A stretch of 64,000 bases of DNA from UBA8437 sp964646205 (lineage in GTDB: Bacteria; Planctomycetota; Planctomycetia; Planctomycetales; Planctomycetaceae), in contig CAZYAZ010000001.1 of NCBI GenBank assembly GCA_964646205.1, forward strand, positions 1-64,000. The letters are read 5' to 3'. The notes beneath the pieces are model-generated. The model did no database searches and was not told the DNA's origin. It saw nothing but the letters and a program-made list of their open reading frames with translations. Every line of letters begins with the position of its first letter. Positions within the stretch are counted from its first letter, which is position 1. A program made the translations under genes and the position numbers. This document shows, piece after piece, positions 1-8,500 of this stretch.

Positions 1-1
1 G

Positions 2-166
2 CCAATCCTCGTCGTGGTGACCGTGCCGGCACGCGTGCTGCTGGGGACACTGGGCCACCAGTCCTGGCTGGCCGGCATCGCACTGGCCGCCGCTGCGATC
101 GGCCTGGCCGTCTCAAGAATGATCTTCACCTGGTCACTGCGGAGCTATCGCAGCGCCAGCAGTTGA
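2..166 (+). CDS. C-terminal fragment of a membrane protein, probably ABC-2 type transporter permease
   Basis: The window opens inside this gene; only the last 54 codons are present, ending in TGA at 164-166. The fragment holds one hydrophobic segment rich in Ala/Leu/Ile (about residues 25-42 of the fragment), then an aromatic and basic tail ending WSLRSYRSASS. A last transmembrane helix followed by an R-Y-x-S-A-S tail is common at the C-terminus of ABC-2 type permeases, so an exporter permease is the best guess. That is inference from a short tail and could be wrong; the upstream sequence is needed to decide. Confidence 0.45.
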   Translation, partial: PILVVVTVPARVLLGTLGHQSWLAGIALAAAAIGLAVSRMIFTWSLRSYRSASS

Positions 167-179
167 CCCGACCGACGAC

Positions 180-638
180 TCATTCGTCATCAAAGTCAAA
201 GACATCGTCGCCGTCGTCCTCGGCGAAGATGTCCTCCTCGTCGAGTCCCTCGATGACGAGTTCCTCGTCCTCGTCCTCGTCGTCGGCAAATGGGTCGTCG
301 AACTCGTCGTCCTCGGCGACAAACGGATCGTCACCCTCGTCATCAACCATCTCGCCAGCTGCCACTGCGGTTCCGGCATCGCCGGCATCGCCGGCACCGA
401 CGGCTGCGACAGCCGGCTCGCCAGCGAATATCAGTGCCAAGAACGGCATGAACGCGAGCAGAGCACACACGACCAACGTCAGGATCAGTAACCCCAACAC
501 GGCCTTGTTCTTGAAGACCTCGACCTGGAACGTACCGTAGTTGCCTTCCCACATCGGCCCCCCAACCACGATCCAAATGAACCACAGTGCGGGAATCGCA
601 GCCACGAGGGCAACAGCAAACAGGGGAAGTTTCTTCAC
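180..638 (-). CDS. Two-helix membrane protein with long acidic C-terminal tail
   Basis: I do not recognise a named family. From the GTG at 638 (GGAG lies 8 nt upstream) the protein has 152 residues: a VKKLP start, a transmembrane helix (about residues 5-27), a short loop, a second helix (about 45-72), an Ala/Gly linker, and a tail of about 60 residues made almost wholly of Asp and Glu with a few Phe/Pro. An in-frame ATG at 695 would add 19 non-hydrophobic residues and has no better ribosome site. The tail is probably cytoplasmic or periplasmic depending on topology, and may bind cations or basic partners; that is speculation. It is transcribed towards the end of the permease fragment on the opposite strand. 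Confidence 0.6.
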   Translation of the reverse strand: MKKLPLFAVALVAAIPALWFIWIVVGGPMWEGNYGTFQVEVFKNKAVLGLLILTLVVCALLAFMPFLALIFAGEPAVAAVGAGDAGDAGTAVAAGEMVDDEGDDPFVAEDDEFDDPFADDEDEDEELVIEGLDEEDIFAEDDGDDVFDFDDE

Positions 639-801
639 GACGCCATCTCCAAGCCCGGCCGGAACACCCTGTCGGGAGATCCGACTTACTCTCAATACTA
701 GTATGTCCCCGGAGAATCAGGAGGCAAGTTGTCGTTGAGCCAAAGCTACACCACCGACATCCGTCTGGCACGAGTATGACGATTGTGACAAGCCGATCAC
801 C

Positions 802-1554
802 ATGGTGGATTTGACGGCAGCCGCTCTCCAGGATGACTGGACATCAATGAACCAGCCAACAAAACGCTTCGAGTCGCTCAACTCCCAGATCGTTGCCTGC
901 CAGCGTTGCCCGCGATTGCGTGACCACTGCGCCGAGATCGCTCGGACCCGCCGCCGTGCCTATCTCGACTGGGACTACTGGGGCGGTCCGGTGCCGAACT
1001 TCGGTGATCCCCGGGCCCGCCTGCTGGTCGTCGGACTGGCTCCGGGCGCCCACGGGGCGAACCGTACCGGGCGGATGTTCACCGGGGACCGCAGCGGCGA
1101 CTGGTTGTTCCGAGCTCTTCACCGGGCCGGTTTTGCCAACCAGCCCACTGCGACCGACCGCGGTGACGGACTGACACTGAAGGACTGCCTGATCACCAAT
1201 GCCTGCCACTGTGCTCCCCCGGGGAATCGGCCGGTCCGAGACGAACTGCTGGCGTGCCGGGAGTGGTTCGAGCAAACCATCGACATCGCACCGGTCCAGG
1301 TTTTCCTGGCACTGGGAGGCATCGCCTGGCGAGCCGTTGTCGACCTGGCCCGCGACCAGGGCTGGTTCTCCGGTCCGATCCCCAAGTTCTCGCACGAAGC
1401 CGCGGTCCCACTTTCCGACAACCGCTGGCTCCTGGGCAGCTACCACCCCAGTCAACAAAACACCTTCACCGGACGACTGACCGAGGACATGTTTGACAAC
1501 GTGTTCTCCCTGGCCAATTCGAAGCTGCGTGAATCGACCACCGGTCCCAGATAG
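802..1554 (+). CDS. Uracil-DNA glycosylase, family 5 (UDGb-like)
   Basis: Removes uracil or other deaminated bases from DNA in base-excision repair. The two diagnostic motifs of the family 4/5 glycosylases are visible: GLAPGAHGANRTGR, with A/H in place of the family 4 acidic residue (typical of family 5), and HPSQQN near the C-terminus. Four cysteines are placed as expected for the [4Fe-4S] cluster of these enzymes: CQRC near the N-terminus, then Cys in NACHC and LLACREW. The ORF can start at the ATG at 802 (250 aa) or at 847 (235 aa). The later start puts the first cysteines nearer to where they lie in characterised UDGb proteins, so I think it more likely, but neither start has a strong ribosome site. 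Confidence 0.88.
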   Translation: MVDLTAAALQDDWTSMNQPTKRFESLNSQIVACQRCPRLRDHCAEIARTRRRAYLDWDYWGGPVPNFGDPRARLLVVGLAPGAHGANRTGRMFTGDRSGDWLFRALHRAGFANQPTATDRGDGLTLKDCLITNACHCAPPGNRPVRDELLACREWFEQTIDIAPVQVFLALGGIAWRAVVDLARDQGWFSGPIPKFSHEAAVPLSDNRWLLGSYHPSQQNTFTGRLTEDMFDNVFSLANSKLRESTTGPR

Positions 1555-1657
1555 GTCATTGCCCCGGCAACCCCAGCTTGCAACCCCGCAGCAGGCTGGG
1601 GTACAAATGCACCTGTTGAAGAGCTGTTCAGCGCGTTCCAAACAAAAGGGAATGGTC

Positions 1658-3088
1658 ATGAGTGGTCCAAATCGTCGTCGCTTCCTCCAGGCATCGCTGG
1701 CAGCCGGAGCCACATTTGCCATCAGCGGTACAAAGTCCTCGGGCAATATCCTGGGTGCCAACGACCGCGTGCGGGTGGCCGTCGCAGGTTTGCACGGCCG
1801 CGGTCGGTCGCACTATGGGGCCTACGCCAAGATGAAGGACGTCGAGGTGGCCTACGTGGTCGACCCGGACAGTCGGCAGTTCGCCCGCGCTATCAGTGAA
1901 ATCAAGAACATCTCCGGCACTGCACCCAAACCGATTGGTGATGTCCGCGAGGTGCTCGACGACAAGGAACTCAACGTCGTCTCCATCGCCACGCCCAATC
2001 ACTGGCATTCCCTGATGAGCATCTGGGCCTGCCAGGCCGGAAAGGATGTCTACGTCGAAAAACCGCTTTCGCACAACATCCACGAGGGACGCAAGCTGGT
2101 TGAGGCAGCCAGGAAGTACAAGCGGATGGTTCAGCACGGCACCCAGGCACGTTCCAGTAGTGGCCGGGCCACCGAAATCGCCGCCCTGCAAAGTGGAAAG
2201 TACGGCAAGCTGACCGTTTCCAAGGGCTACTGCTGCAAGCCGAGATGGAGCATCGGCAAAAAGAGCAACGAAAAGCCACCGGCCGAACTCGATTTCAACG
2301 TCTGGCTCGGACCCGCACCCGACCAGCCCTACCACGGCAACCTGGTGCACTACAACTGGCACTGGTTCTGGGACACCGGCAACGGCGACACCGGCAACCA
2401 GGGCGTGCACCAGATGGATGTGGCCCGCTGGGCCATTCCCGGGGCGACACTGCCCAAGCGAGTTCTCAGCATGGGCGGCCGCTTCGGATATGAAGACCAG
2501 GGCGAAACTCCCAACACCCAGGTCACCGTGATGGAATACGACGAGGCACTGCTGCTGTTCGAAACCCGCGGCCTGGTTGGCAAGCACAAGAGCATGGGAC
2601 GGATGGTATCCAACGAGTTCTACACCACCGAGGGCGTGATGCGGGACGCGGTGTTTTATCCCAAGGGTGGCGGCAAGCCGGTGAAGGTCCAGGGACCAAA
2701 GGTCGAGGTGACTCCGGGGGGGCCCTTCGGCAGCTTCATTCACGCCGTCCGCAGTCGCAAGGTCAGCGACCTCAATGCGGATGTGCTAGAAGGACACTAC
2801 TCCAGCGCCCTGTGTCACCTCTGCAACATCTCCTACCGACTCGGTGCCAACGTCCCCTTCAGCAGTCGCAACAAGGTCCTGGGTGAGAATCCACAGGTGT
2901 TGCGGTCGATCGCCAAGGTGCGAGACAACCTCGAGGTCGTTGGCGAGAAGCTGTCCCAGAGCAGTTACTACCTGGGCCGGCCTCTGAACATGGATCCCAA
3001 GGCGGAACGATTCCTGGACGACAAGGACGCCAACGCGATGCTGACCCGCAATTACCGCAAGCCCTTTGTGGTTCCCGAAACGGTCTGA
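1658..3088 (+). CDS. TAT-exported Gfo/Idh/MocA family oxidoreductase
   Basis: NAD(P)-dependent oxidoreductase of the Gfo/Idh/MocA fold, likely acting on a sugar or cyclitol outside the cytoplasm. The protein (476 aa from ATG 1658, with AAGGGA 6 nt upstream) begins with a twin-arginine signal, NRRRFLQASLAAGATFA. A Rossmann-type segment follows (VRVAVAGLHGRGRSH), then the family's EKP motif in DVYVEKPLSHN, where the Lys is catalytic. The C-terminal alpha/beta half contains the GNGDTGNQGVHQMDVARW segment typical of planctomycete members. An alternative ATG lies at 1652. Upstream codons in frame extend to 1493 but overlap the glycosylase gene and would bury the signal. Substrate unknown. Confidence 0.92.
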   Translation: MSGPNRRRFLQASLAAGATFAISGTKSSGNILGANDRVRVAVAGLHGRGRSHYGAYAKMKDVEVAYVVDPDSRQFARAISEIKNISGTAPKPIGDVREVLDDKELNVVSIATPNHWHSLMSIWACQAGKDVYVEKPLSHNIHEGRKLVEAARKYKRMVQHGTQARSSSGRATEIAALQSGKYGKLTVSKGYCCKPRWSIGKKSNEKPPAELDFNVWLGPAPDQPYHGNLVHYNWHWFWDTGNGDTGNQGVHQMDVARWAIPGATLPKRVLSMGGRFGYEDQGETPNTQVTVMEYDEALLLFETRGLVGKHKSMGRMVSNEFYTTEGVMRDAVFYPKGGGKPVKVQGPKVEVTPGGPFGSFIHAVRSRKVSDLNADVLEGHYSSALCHLCNISYRLGANVPFSSRNKVLGENPQVLRSIAKVRDNLEVVGEKLSQSSYYLGRPLNMDPKAERFLDDKDANAMLTRNYRKPFVVPETV

Positions 3089-3102
3089 GCAATCCACCGG
3101 CG

Positions 3103-4290
3103 ATGAACCAACCCGGCACGTGCCCGCTGTGCAGCGGCGGATTGACAGCAGGATCCGCCGACGAAGTGTCGCGGTGGTTGTGTGAGAGCTGTGGCGCCGA
3201 GTGGCTCGAAACCGACGAACCTTCCCAATCGGACGAGACAACCGGGACAGCGCTGGCTGACTCGGTCGCCTCGGTGGGTCGCTACCTGTTCTACGGACTG
3301 TCCCTGCCCGAGCGAGCCGTCCGCAGTTCGATCGGGCTGGCTGCGGGAGCGGCTCGCGAAACGGCCGAGTTGCTTGTGCCCCGGGCCTTCCAGGATTCCA
3401 GGACCTATGGCATCGTTGTCCGCAATTCGCTGCGATTTCTTGCCACCGACGTCGGCGGAGTCACCTCCCCAACCTCCGACGACGAGGAGCCGGCTGTCGA
3501 GGGCTACCTGGCTCGTAAGGCAGTGGGCAATTTCGTCGACATGGCTGGTTGGGCCACGCTGTCCTGCTCGCCGGTCTGGCTGATGGCCGTGGTCAGCGAC
3601 GTGGCCTACGGTGCGAGGAGCTACACCCGGGAACTGGCGAGCGAACTTCAGCAGAAGGGACTGATCGCTGAGGACTCGACCATCAATTCCGTCGATGATC
3701 TCCTGGGAGCAATCCAGGGAGCCACCGGGGAGGCCGCCGGGCTCTTCGACACGCCACCACTGTCGGTTGCCGATCTCAAAGCCACGCTCGAAGCCACACG
3801 AGACGCACTCGATGACGCCGACATCACATCGATGATTCCCGAGAGTGAACTCGAAACTCTCTGGGAAGAAATGAAACAACTGGCCGGTGAAGAGGATGTC
3901 GGGCTCCTGGGAGTTTCGGGAGCCGTCACCATGCTCACGCTGCAAAAAGTCAGCACCGTCGGACACGGAGCACTGACCGGAATCCAGGTCGGCGGCGGAC
4001 TACTCAACCGGCAGGTCATCGGCCATTACGTGGAATCACTCTCGACCATCCGCGAACAGGGATTCTACAACACGCTCCGTGAGACGGCCGAACCGTACAT
4101 CGACGCGGTTTGGTCCAATTTTTCACTCGACCGGGACACCTGGACCGAGTCCCTGCTCAGCGGGCGGGCGATCGGACAGGGATTCAACACGGTGGCCGGA
4201 TGGTTTGGGGGCGGCGGGAACAACCCGGGCGAGACGACGACCGGGGATGCAGATGACAGCGGCGCGGACAAGGAAGGCAAGGACTCATGA
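3103..4290 (+). CDS. Zinc-ribbon protein of unknown function
   Basis: Unrecognised 395-residue protein. The first 30 residues form a zinc ribbon with CPLC and CESC pairs. The rest is mostly helical, with a hydrophobic stretch around residues 150-170 (VDMAGWATLSCSPVWLMAVV), an acidic helical middle part (about 185-265), and a Gly/Thr/Asp-rich tail after residue 365. There is no signal peptide. The gene starts 14 bp after the oxidoreductase and its TGA overlaps the ATG of the next gene (ATGA at 4287-4290), so it is translationally coupled to the HIT hydrolase and probably in an operon with it. Function cannot be assigned from sequence alone. Confidence 0.75.
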   Translation: MNQPGTCPLCSGGLTAGSADEVSRWLCESCGAEWLETDEPSQSDETTGTALADSVASVGRYLFYGLSLPERAVRSSIGLAAGAARETAELLVPRAFQDSRTYGIVVRNSLRFLATDVGGVTSPTSDDEEPAVEGYLARKAVGNFVDMAGWATLSCSPVWLMAVVSDVAYGARSYTRELASELQQKGLIAEDSTINSVDDLLGAIQGATGEAAGLFDTPPLSVADLKATLEATRDALDDADITSMIPESELETLWEEMKQLAGEEDVGLLGVSGAVTMLTLQKVSTVGHGALTGIQVGGGLLNRQVIGHYVESLSTIREQGFYNTLRETAEPYIDAVWSNFSLDRDTWTESLLSGRAIGQGFNTVAGWFGGGGNNPGETTTGDADDSGADKEGKDS

Positions 4291-4784
4291 CAGACCCGGC
4301 ACTCTGGGCCCCCTGGCGGCTCGATTACATCAAGTCCGTCGACAGGGACGAGGGCTGCTTCCTGTGTCGCTATCGTGACGCCGACCCATCTGAAGACGAT
4401 GCCAACCTCGTGATCGGACGCACCCGGCAAACCATCAGCCTGCTCAATCGATTCCCGTACAACAACGGTCACCTGCTGATCGCTCCACGCGACCACATTG
4501 GCGATCTGGAAGCTGTTGATATCGAGACACTGACCGAGTGCGTGACCGAGATCCAAAGGTGGACCCGACGATTGCGTGAGACGATGTCACCGGACGGGTT
4601 CAACATCGGGCTCAATCTCGGACGAGTCGCTGGAGCCGGGCTGCCCGGCCACCTGCACTGGCACATCGTGCCCCGCTGGAACGGTGACACGAATTTCATG
4701 CCGGTCGTGGGAAACGCCAACGTGATTCCCCAATCACTGGAATCACTCCATGAGCTCCTGTCCCACGAGCCGCCGACCAATTGA
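4287..4784 (+). CDS. HIT family hydrolase (Ap4A phosphorylase-like branch)
   Basis: Cytoplasmic histidine-triad nucleotide hydrolase or transferase of 165 residues. The catalytic triad is intact, HLHWHIVPR (H-x-H-x-H), preceded by the NNGHLLIAPRDH core strand of the family. The opening WAPWR(L)xYI and the FCxC-like segment (CFLC) are typical of the bacterial HIT branch annotated as Ap4A phosphorylase or diadenosine tetraphosphatase. The start codon overlaps the preceding stop. The true substrate is unproven; family members act on dinucleoside polyphosphates and nucleoside phosphoramidates. Confidence 0.9.
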   Translation: MTDPALWAPWRLDYIKSVDRDEGCFLCRYRDADPSEDDANLVIGRTRQTISLLNRFPYNNGHLLIAPRDHIGDLEAVDIETLTECVTEIQRWTRRLRETMSPDGFNIGLNLGRVAGAGLPGHLHWHIVPRWNGDTNFMPVVGNANVIPQSLESLHELLSHEPPTN

Positions 4785-4825
4785 AGCAACTGGTGGAATT
4801 CGACCGGTGTGCCGTTTATCATAGG

Positions 4826-4854
4826 TTGACAGTCTCCTGGCAACTGTTTCCCAT
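4826..4854 (+). promoter_or_regulatory. Possible sigma-70-type promoter for the PIN/TRAM gene
   Basis: A perfect -35 box TTGACA (4826-4831) is followed after 17 nt by a poor -10 candidate, TCCCAT (4849-4854), in the 192-bp gap before the PIN/TRAM gene. The weak -10 makes this a tentative call. Confidence 0.3.
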
Positions 4855-4976
4855 CGCTTCCTCAGCCAGCTCTCCGAAGTGTCACAGCACAACGATCCAC
4901 CTCCCCCTCGGATCGACCTCGTGTTTCACCTCCTCAGGCTCTCCACCGACACACACACGTCACGGCGACTCCCACC

Positions 4977-6038
4977 ATGCTAATTTTCGTAGTTAGGGTC
5001 CTGTATTTCTTTGTCTGCGCGGGGGCGCTCTACAACTTCATCAACCAGCCCACGCTCGACCTGCCCTACTCCACCGCGATCCTGTTGTTTGTACTCCTCC
5101 TGTTCGTCACGCAGATCTTCACGGTCATTGACGTGGTGATCCGGAAGAAACGGATCGAGGTCATCTCGTCAATCTACTTTGGCCTGCTGGTCGGGGCCCT
5201 GCTCAACTACCTGATGCTCCAGGCCCTGGAACCGTTCCGGCAGCAGCTGATTTCGATCAAGATCACCGGTGACGAAGCCAGTTCGGCCCTGGACGTGATG
5301 TTCATCATCCAACTGCTCTCGCCGCTGATTCTCAGCTACATCAGCATCTCGTTTCTGCTGCAAACCAAGGATGACTTTCGGTTCGTGATCCCCTACGTCG
5401 AGTTTTCTCGAGAACTCAAGGGGGGACGGCCACTGGTGCTGGACAGTAGTGCCTTGATCGACGGTCGTATCGCCGATGTCTCCGAGACCCAGATCATTGA
5501 ATCGCAACTGATCGTGCCCTCCTTCATTCTCAAGGAAGTCCAGGACATCGCCGACAGCGGCGACAAGAACCGACGCACCCGGGGACGGCGCGGCCTCGAC
5601 GTGCTCGACAAGTTGCAAAAGAGTGCCACCACCGAGGTGACCGTCTACCGGGCGGCGGGCATCGAGCGGAAGGACCTGAGCAATGACCAGCGACTGATCG
5701 AGCTGGCCAGTGAACTCGGCGGTCGCATCGTCACCAACGATTTCAATCTCAACAAGGTCGCCTCCCTGCAAGGCGTCGCCGCGATCAACCTCAACGACGT
5801 CGCCAACGCTCTGAAGCCCCGGTTTGTGCCGGGTGATTTGCTGCGAACGAAAATCGCGAAGGAAGGCGAGTCGCCGGGACAGGGAGTCGGATTCCTCGAC
5901 GATGGCACCATGGTCGTCTGTGAACAGGCCGCGGTGCTGATCGGCAAGGAAATCGACGTGGTGGTGACCAGCGTGTTGCAGAACAGCGCCGGTCGCATGA
6001 TCTTCGGACGGCAAGCCGATTCGGCCGACAGCGACTAG
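4977..6038 (+). CDS. Membrane-anchored PIN/TRAM domain protein (YacL-like)
   Basis: Probable membrane-bound RNA-processing nuclease. Four hydrophobic helices lie at about residues 1-20, 30-55, 64-84 and 103-127. A PIN nuclease domain follows (about 150-280) with its acidic residues visible in LVLDSSALIDGR, LKEVQDIAD, SNDQRLIELA and IVTNDFNLNKVA. A C-terminal TRAM-type RNA-binding beta-barrel covers about 285-350 (KEGESPGQGVGFLDDGTMVV). The order TM4-PIN-TRAM and the length of 353 aa match Bacillus YacL and relatives. The RNA target is unknown. It converges on argS with only 7 bp between the stop codons. Confidence 0.92.
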   Translation: MLIFVVRVLYFFVCAGALYNFINQPTLDLPYSTAILLFVLLLFVTQIFTVIDVVIRKKRIEVISSIYFGLLVGALLNYLMLQALEPFRQQLISIKITGDEASSALDVMFIIQLLSPLILSYISISFLLQTKDDFRFVIPYVEFSRELKGGRPLVLDSSALIDGRIADVSETQIIESQLIVPSFILKEVQDIADSGDKNRRTRGRRGLDVLDKLQKSATTEVTVYRAAGIERKDLSNDQRLIELASELGGRIVTNDFNLNKVASLQGVAAINLNDVANALKPRFVPGDLLRTKIAKEGESPGQGVGFLDDGTMVVCEQAAVLIGKEIDVVVTSVLQNSAGRMIFGRQADSADSD

Positions 6039-6045
6039 GCCCGGC

Positions 6046-8007
6046 TCACATCTGCTCGCAAGTTTCGATACCCAGCAAACCCAGGCCCTGCTCAAAAATC
6101 CGGGCCGACAGGTCGCACAGGGCCAACCGGCTGGCACGCCGGGAAGCGTCCTCTTCCTTCAGCACCGAGCAACAGTTGTAGAACGTCGAGAAGACGTTGG
6201 CCGTTTCGAACAGGTAGCCGGTCAACACGTTTGGACGACGTTCGGCGGCGGTCATGTCGACCGCATCGGCGAAACGATTCAGAGCCATCGCCAGATCCCG
6301 CTCGGCAGGATCCTCGAGAACTATCGTCGAGCTCTCGCTTCTCAAGCCTTCTCGGTCAACTCCACCCCGCCGAAAGATCCCCAGGATACGGGCACAGGCG
6401 TACTGCATGTAGGTGGCCGTGTCACCAGTGGTGGCCAGCATCTTGTCCCAGCTGAACTGGTAGTCACTCTCGCGGTTGTGGTGCAGGTCGGCGTACTTGA
6501 TTCCTCCCAGGCCGACCGTTTCGGCCACTGCCGCACGCGTCTCCTCGTCCAATTCCGGCCCCTCCGGCTTGCCGTCGTCGTTCTCGTCGACGATCCGACG
6601 GGCACGGTCAACCGCCTCGTCCAACAAGCTTTCCAGACCGACTGTATCCCCGGAACGCGTCTGGAAGGGGCGACGGTCCTCGCCGAGTACCGTGCCGAAA
6701 CTGACATGAGCAAACTCGGTGTCGGCGTAACCCCACAGCCTGGCCGTCTCGAACAACAGACGAAAGTGTTCACCTTGCCGGGCGTCCACGACATACAGCA
6801 TCGTATCGGCCTCGAGGTCAGCGGCCCGATACCGGATGGTTGCCAGGTCGGTCGTGGCGTAGGTGAAGGCACCATCGGACTTCTGGACGATGAATGGCGC
6901 GTCGTTGCCCTCGATAAACACGCACATCGCGCCTTCGCTGTTGGAGGCGAGGCCCTGCTGACTGAGGCTCTCGACAACGTCGGCGAGCATCGGCTGGTAG
7001 TGGCTTTCTCCGAGGGTGAGATCAAACTGGATTCCCAGCCTCTGGTAGATGCTCTCCATCATTTCCAGGCACACCGGCAGGAATTCCTCCCACAGTGCAC
7101 GGTTCTCCGAATCACCGGAGTGCAACTTGGCCGTTTCGGCACGCGATGCGTCCGCGATGCCTGGATGCTCGGCTGCAATGCCAGCCAGGCTGCCATCCGC
7201 TTCCACGGCCTCCACCTCGGCTTCGGAACCGGCAACCGTTTCTGAGAGTCCTGCCACCTCGGCCCGCAATTTCTTCGCCTCGGATTTCTTCGACTTGTCC
7301 CCCTCGGCGATGGCCGCCTCGAGGATCGCCAGTTCCTCGCGTCGTTCCGTCAGCCTATCCCGTTGGCCGGGCAACGCGGCCCGGCGATCGTGGTAGCCGG
7401 CGATGCGGTTGACCAGGCGATACAGTCGCGAGAGTTCCATGACCGGATCGGCGGCGTACGCTTCCGGATCCAGGAAATTGCGAAAACCCTGGATGATCAT
7501 GCCGAACTGGGTGCCCCAGTCTCCCACATGATTGTCGGCGGTCACCCGGTGCCCCTGGAACCGAAACACGCGAGCCAGGGCGTCGCCAATCACGGTGCTG
7601 CGGAGGTGCCCCACGTGCATCGGCTTCGCGACGTTGGGGCTCGAATAGTCGATGACAACGTGGCGAGACGACTCGACGGCATGATGCCCCAGTCGCGGAT
7701 CGGACAGCATCCGGGACGTCTCGGACGCCAGCCAATCGTCCCGGATCCTCAGGTTGATGAACCCCGGTCCAGCCACCTCGGGCGGATCACACAAGTCATC
7801 AACCTCAAGAGCCTCGACCAATGCCGCAGCCACATCACGCGGATTTCGTCCGGTGGCCTTGGCCAGGGGCATCGCACAATTGGCCTGGTAGTCCCCGAAT
7901 TTGCCATCCTGCGCGGGCCGCACCATCGAGGTGTACTCGGAAGGATCTTCGCAGAGCCCCTCGAGTGCCTGCTGAAAGCGACATCGGAGTTCGGCGAGCA
8001 GGTTCAT
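6046..8007 (-). CDS. argS: Arginyl-tRNA synthetase
   Basis: Class Ia synthetase charging tRNA-Arg. The N-terminal Arg-tRS domain (about 1-100) precedes the catalytic core with the HIGH-type motif in PNVAKPMHVGHLRST and the ArgRS segment DHVGDWGTQFGM. FQTRSGDTVGLESLLDEA marks the end of the core, and a helical DALR-type anticodon domain covers the last 130 residues. At 653 aa it is about 80 residues longer than E. coli ArgRS; the excess is a charged, Ala/Glu/Lys-rich insert at roughly residues 215-285, predicted coiled coil. The ATG overlaps the stop of rsfS (ATGA, 8004-8007), so the two are translationally coupled. Confidence 0.97.
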   Translation of the reverse strand: MNLLAELRCRFQQALEGLCEDPSEYTSMVRPAQDGKFGDYQANCAMPLAKATGRNPRDVAAALVEALEVDDLCDPPEVAGPGFINLRIRDDWLASETSRMLSDPRLGHHAVESSRHVVIDYSSPNVAKPMHVGHLRSTVIGDALARVFRFQGHRVTADNHVGDWGTQFGMIIQGFRNFLDPEAYAADPVMELSRLYRLVNRIAGYHDRRAALPGQRDRLTERREELAILEAAIAEGDKSKKSEAKKLRAEVAGLSETVAGSEAEVEAVEADGSLAGIAAEHPGIADASRAETAKLHSGDSENRALWEEFLPVCLEMMESIYQRLGIQFDLTLGESHYQPMLADVVESLSQQGLASNSEGAMCVFIEGNDAPFIVQKSDGAFTYATTDLATIRYRAADLEADTMLYVVDARQGEHFRLLFETARLWGYADTEFAHVSFGTVLGEDRRPFQTRSGDTVGLESLLDEAVDRARRIVDENDDGKPEGPELDEETRAAVAETVGLGGIKYADLHHNRESDYQFSWDKMLATTGDTATYMQYACARILGIFRRGGVDREGLRSESSTIVLEDPAERDLAMALNRFADAVDMTAAERRPNVLTGYLFETANVFSTFYNCCSVLKEEDASRRASRLALCDLSARIFEQGLGLLGIETCEQM

Positions 8008-8492
8008 GCCGGATCGGGGTCCAGATCGCCCGTTGAGGAAGCGGTGGATGTGGAATCAGTCGGATCCGCGGCGACCGCTGCCACGGACTGCCAGTCGACA
8101 CGCACGGCATCAGCCCAGAGGTTGTCGAGGTCGTAGAGAGAACGGACCTCGGCATCCTGGAGGTGGATCACGATGTCTCCGAAATCGATCAACGTCCAGT
8201 TCGAATTGTTGTCGTGCCCCTCGATCCCCAGTCGCTTGTCCCCGTCCGCCTTGAACACGCGGCTGATCTCGTCGGCCACCGCACGCATCTGGCGTCCGCT
8301 GGTGCCGCTGGCCACGACGAAGTAATCAACGATGGGGGTGATGGCCGTCAGGTCGAGCACGACGACGTCGCGGCTGCGGAATTCGTCGGCAATCCGGGCC
8401 GCCCGACAGGCTCGTTCGAGCCCCGGCACCCGGTCCGCTCGGGTCGTGGCGTCCGTGCCTCCCGTGTTGGTACTGGTCACGTCGTCCGCCAC
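8004..8492 (-). CDS. rsfS: Ribosomal silencing factor RsfS
   Basis: RsfS/Iojap (DUF143) proteins bind ribosomal protein uL14 and block joining of the subunits under starvation. The core (about residues 25-140) shows the family signatures VVVLDLTAITPIVDYFVVASG, a basic linker KRLGIEG and NWTLIDFGDIVIHL, followed by YDLDNLWADA. The start is a GTG at 8492, 8 nt after hppA, and a Thr/Gly/Asp-rich segment of about 20 residues and a Ser/Thr/Asp-rich tail flank the core. It sits between hppA and argS and should be co-transcribed with both. Confidence 0.94.
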   Translation of the reverse strand: MADDVTSTNTGGTDATTRADRVPGLERACRAARIADEFRSRDVVVLDLTAITPIVDYFVVASGTSGRQMRAVADEISRVFKADGDKRLGIEGHDNNSNWTLIDFGDIVIHLQDAEVRSLYDLDNLWADAVRVDWQSVAAVAADPTDSTSTASSTGDLDPDPA

Positions 8493-8500
8493 GGCCTTTC

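Noticed and set aside
163..540. Serine-rich open frame opposite the acidic tail protein
   Set aside because: It is the antisense of a GAC/GAG-rich stretch, which reads as Ser/Ala; no start signal or homology.
671..704. Small hairpin GTCGG-GAGAT-CCGAC and palindrome ATACTAGTAT between divergent genes
   Set aside because: Too short to call an operator or terminator; may be chance.
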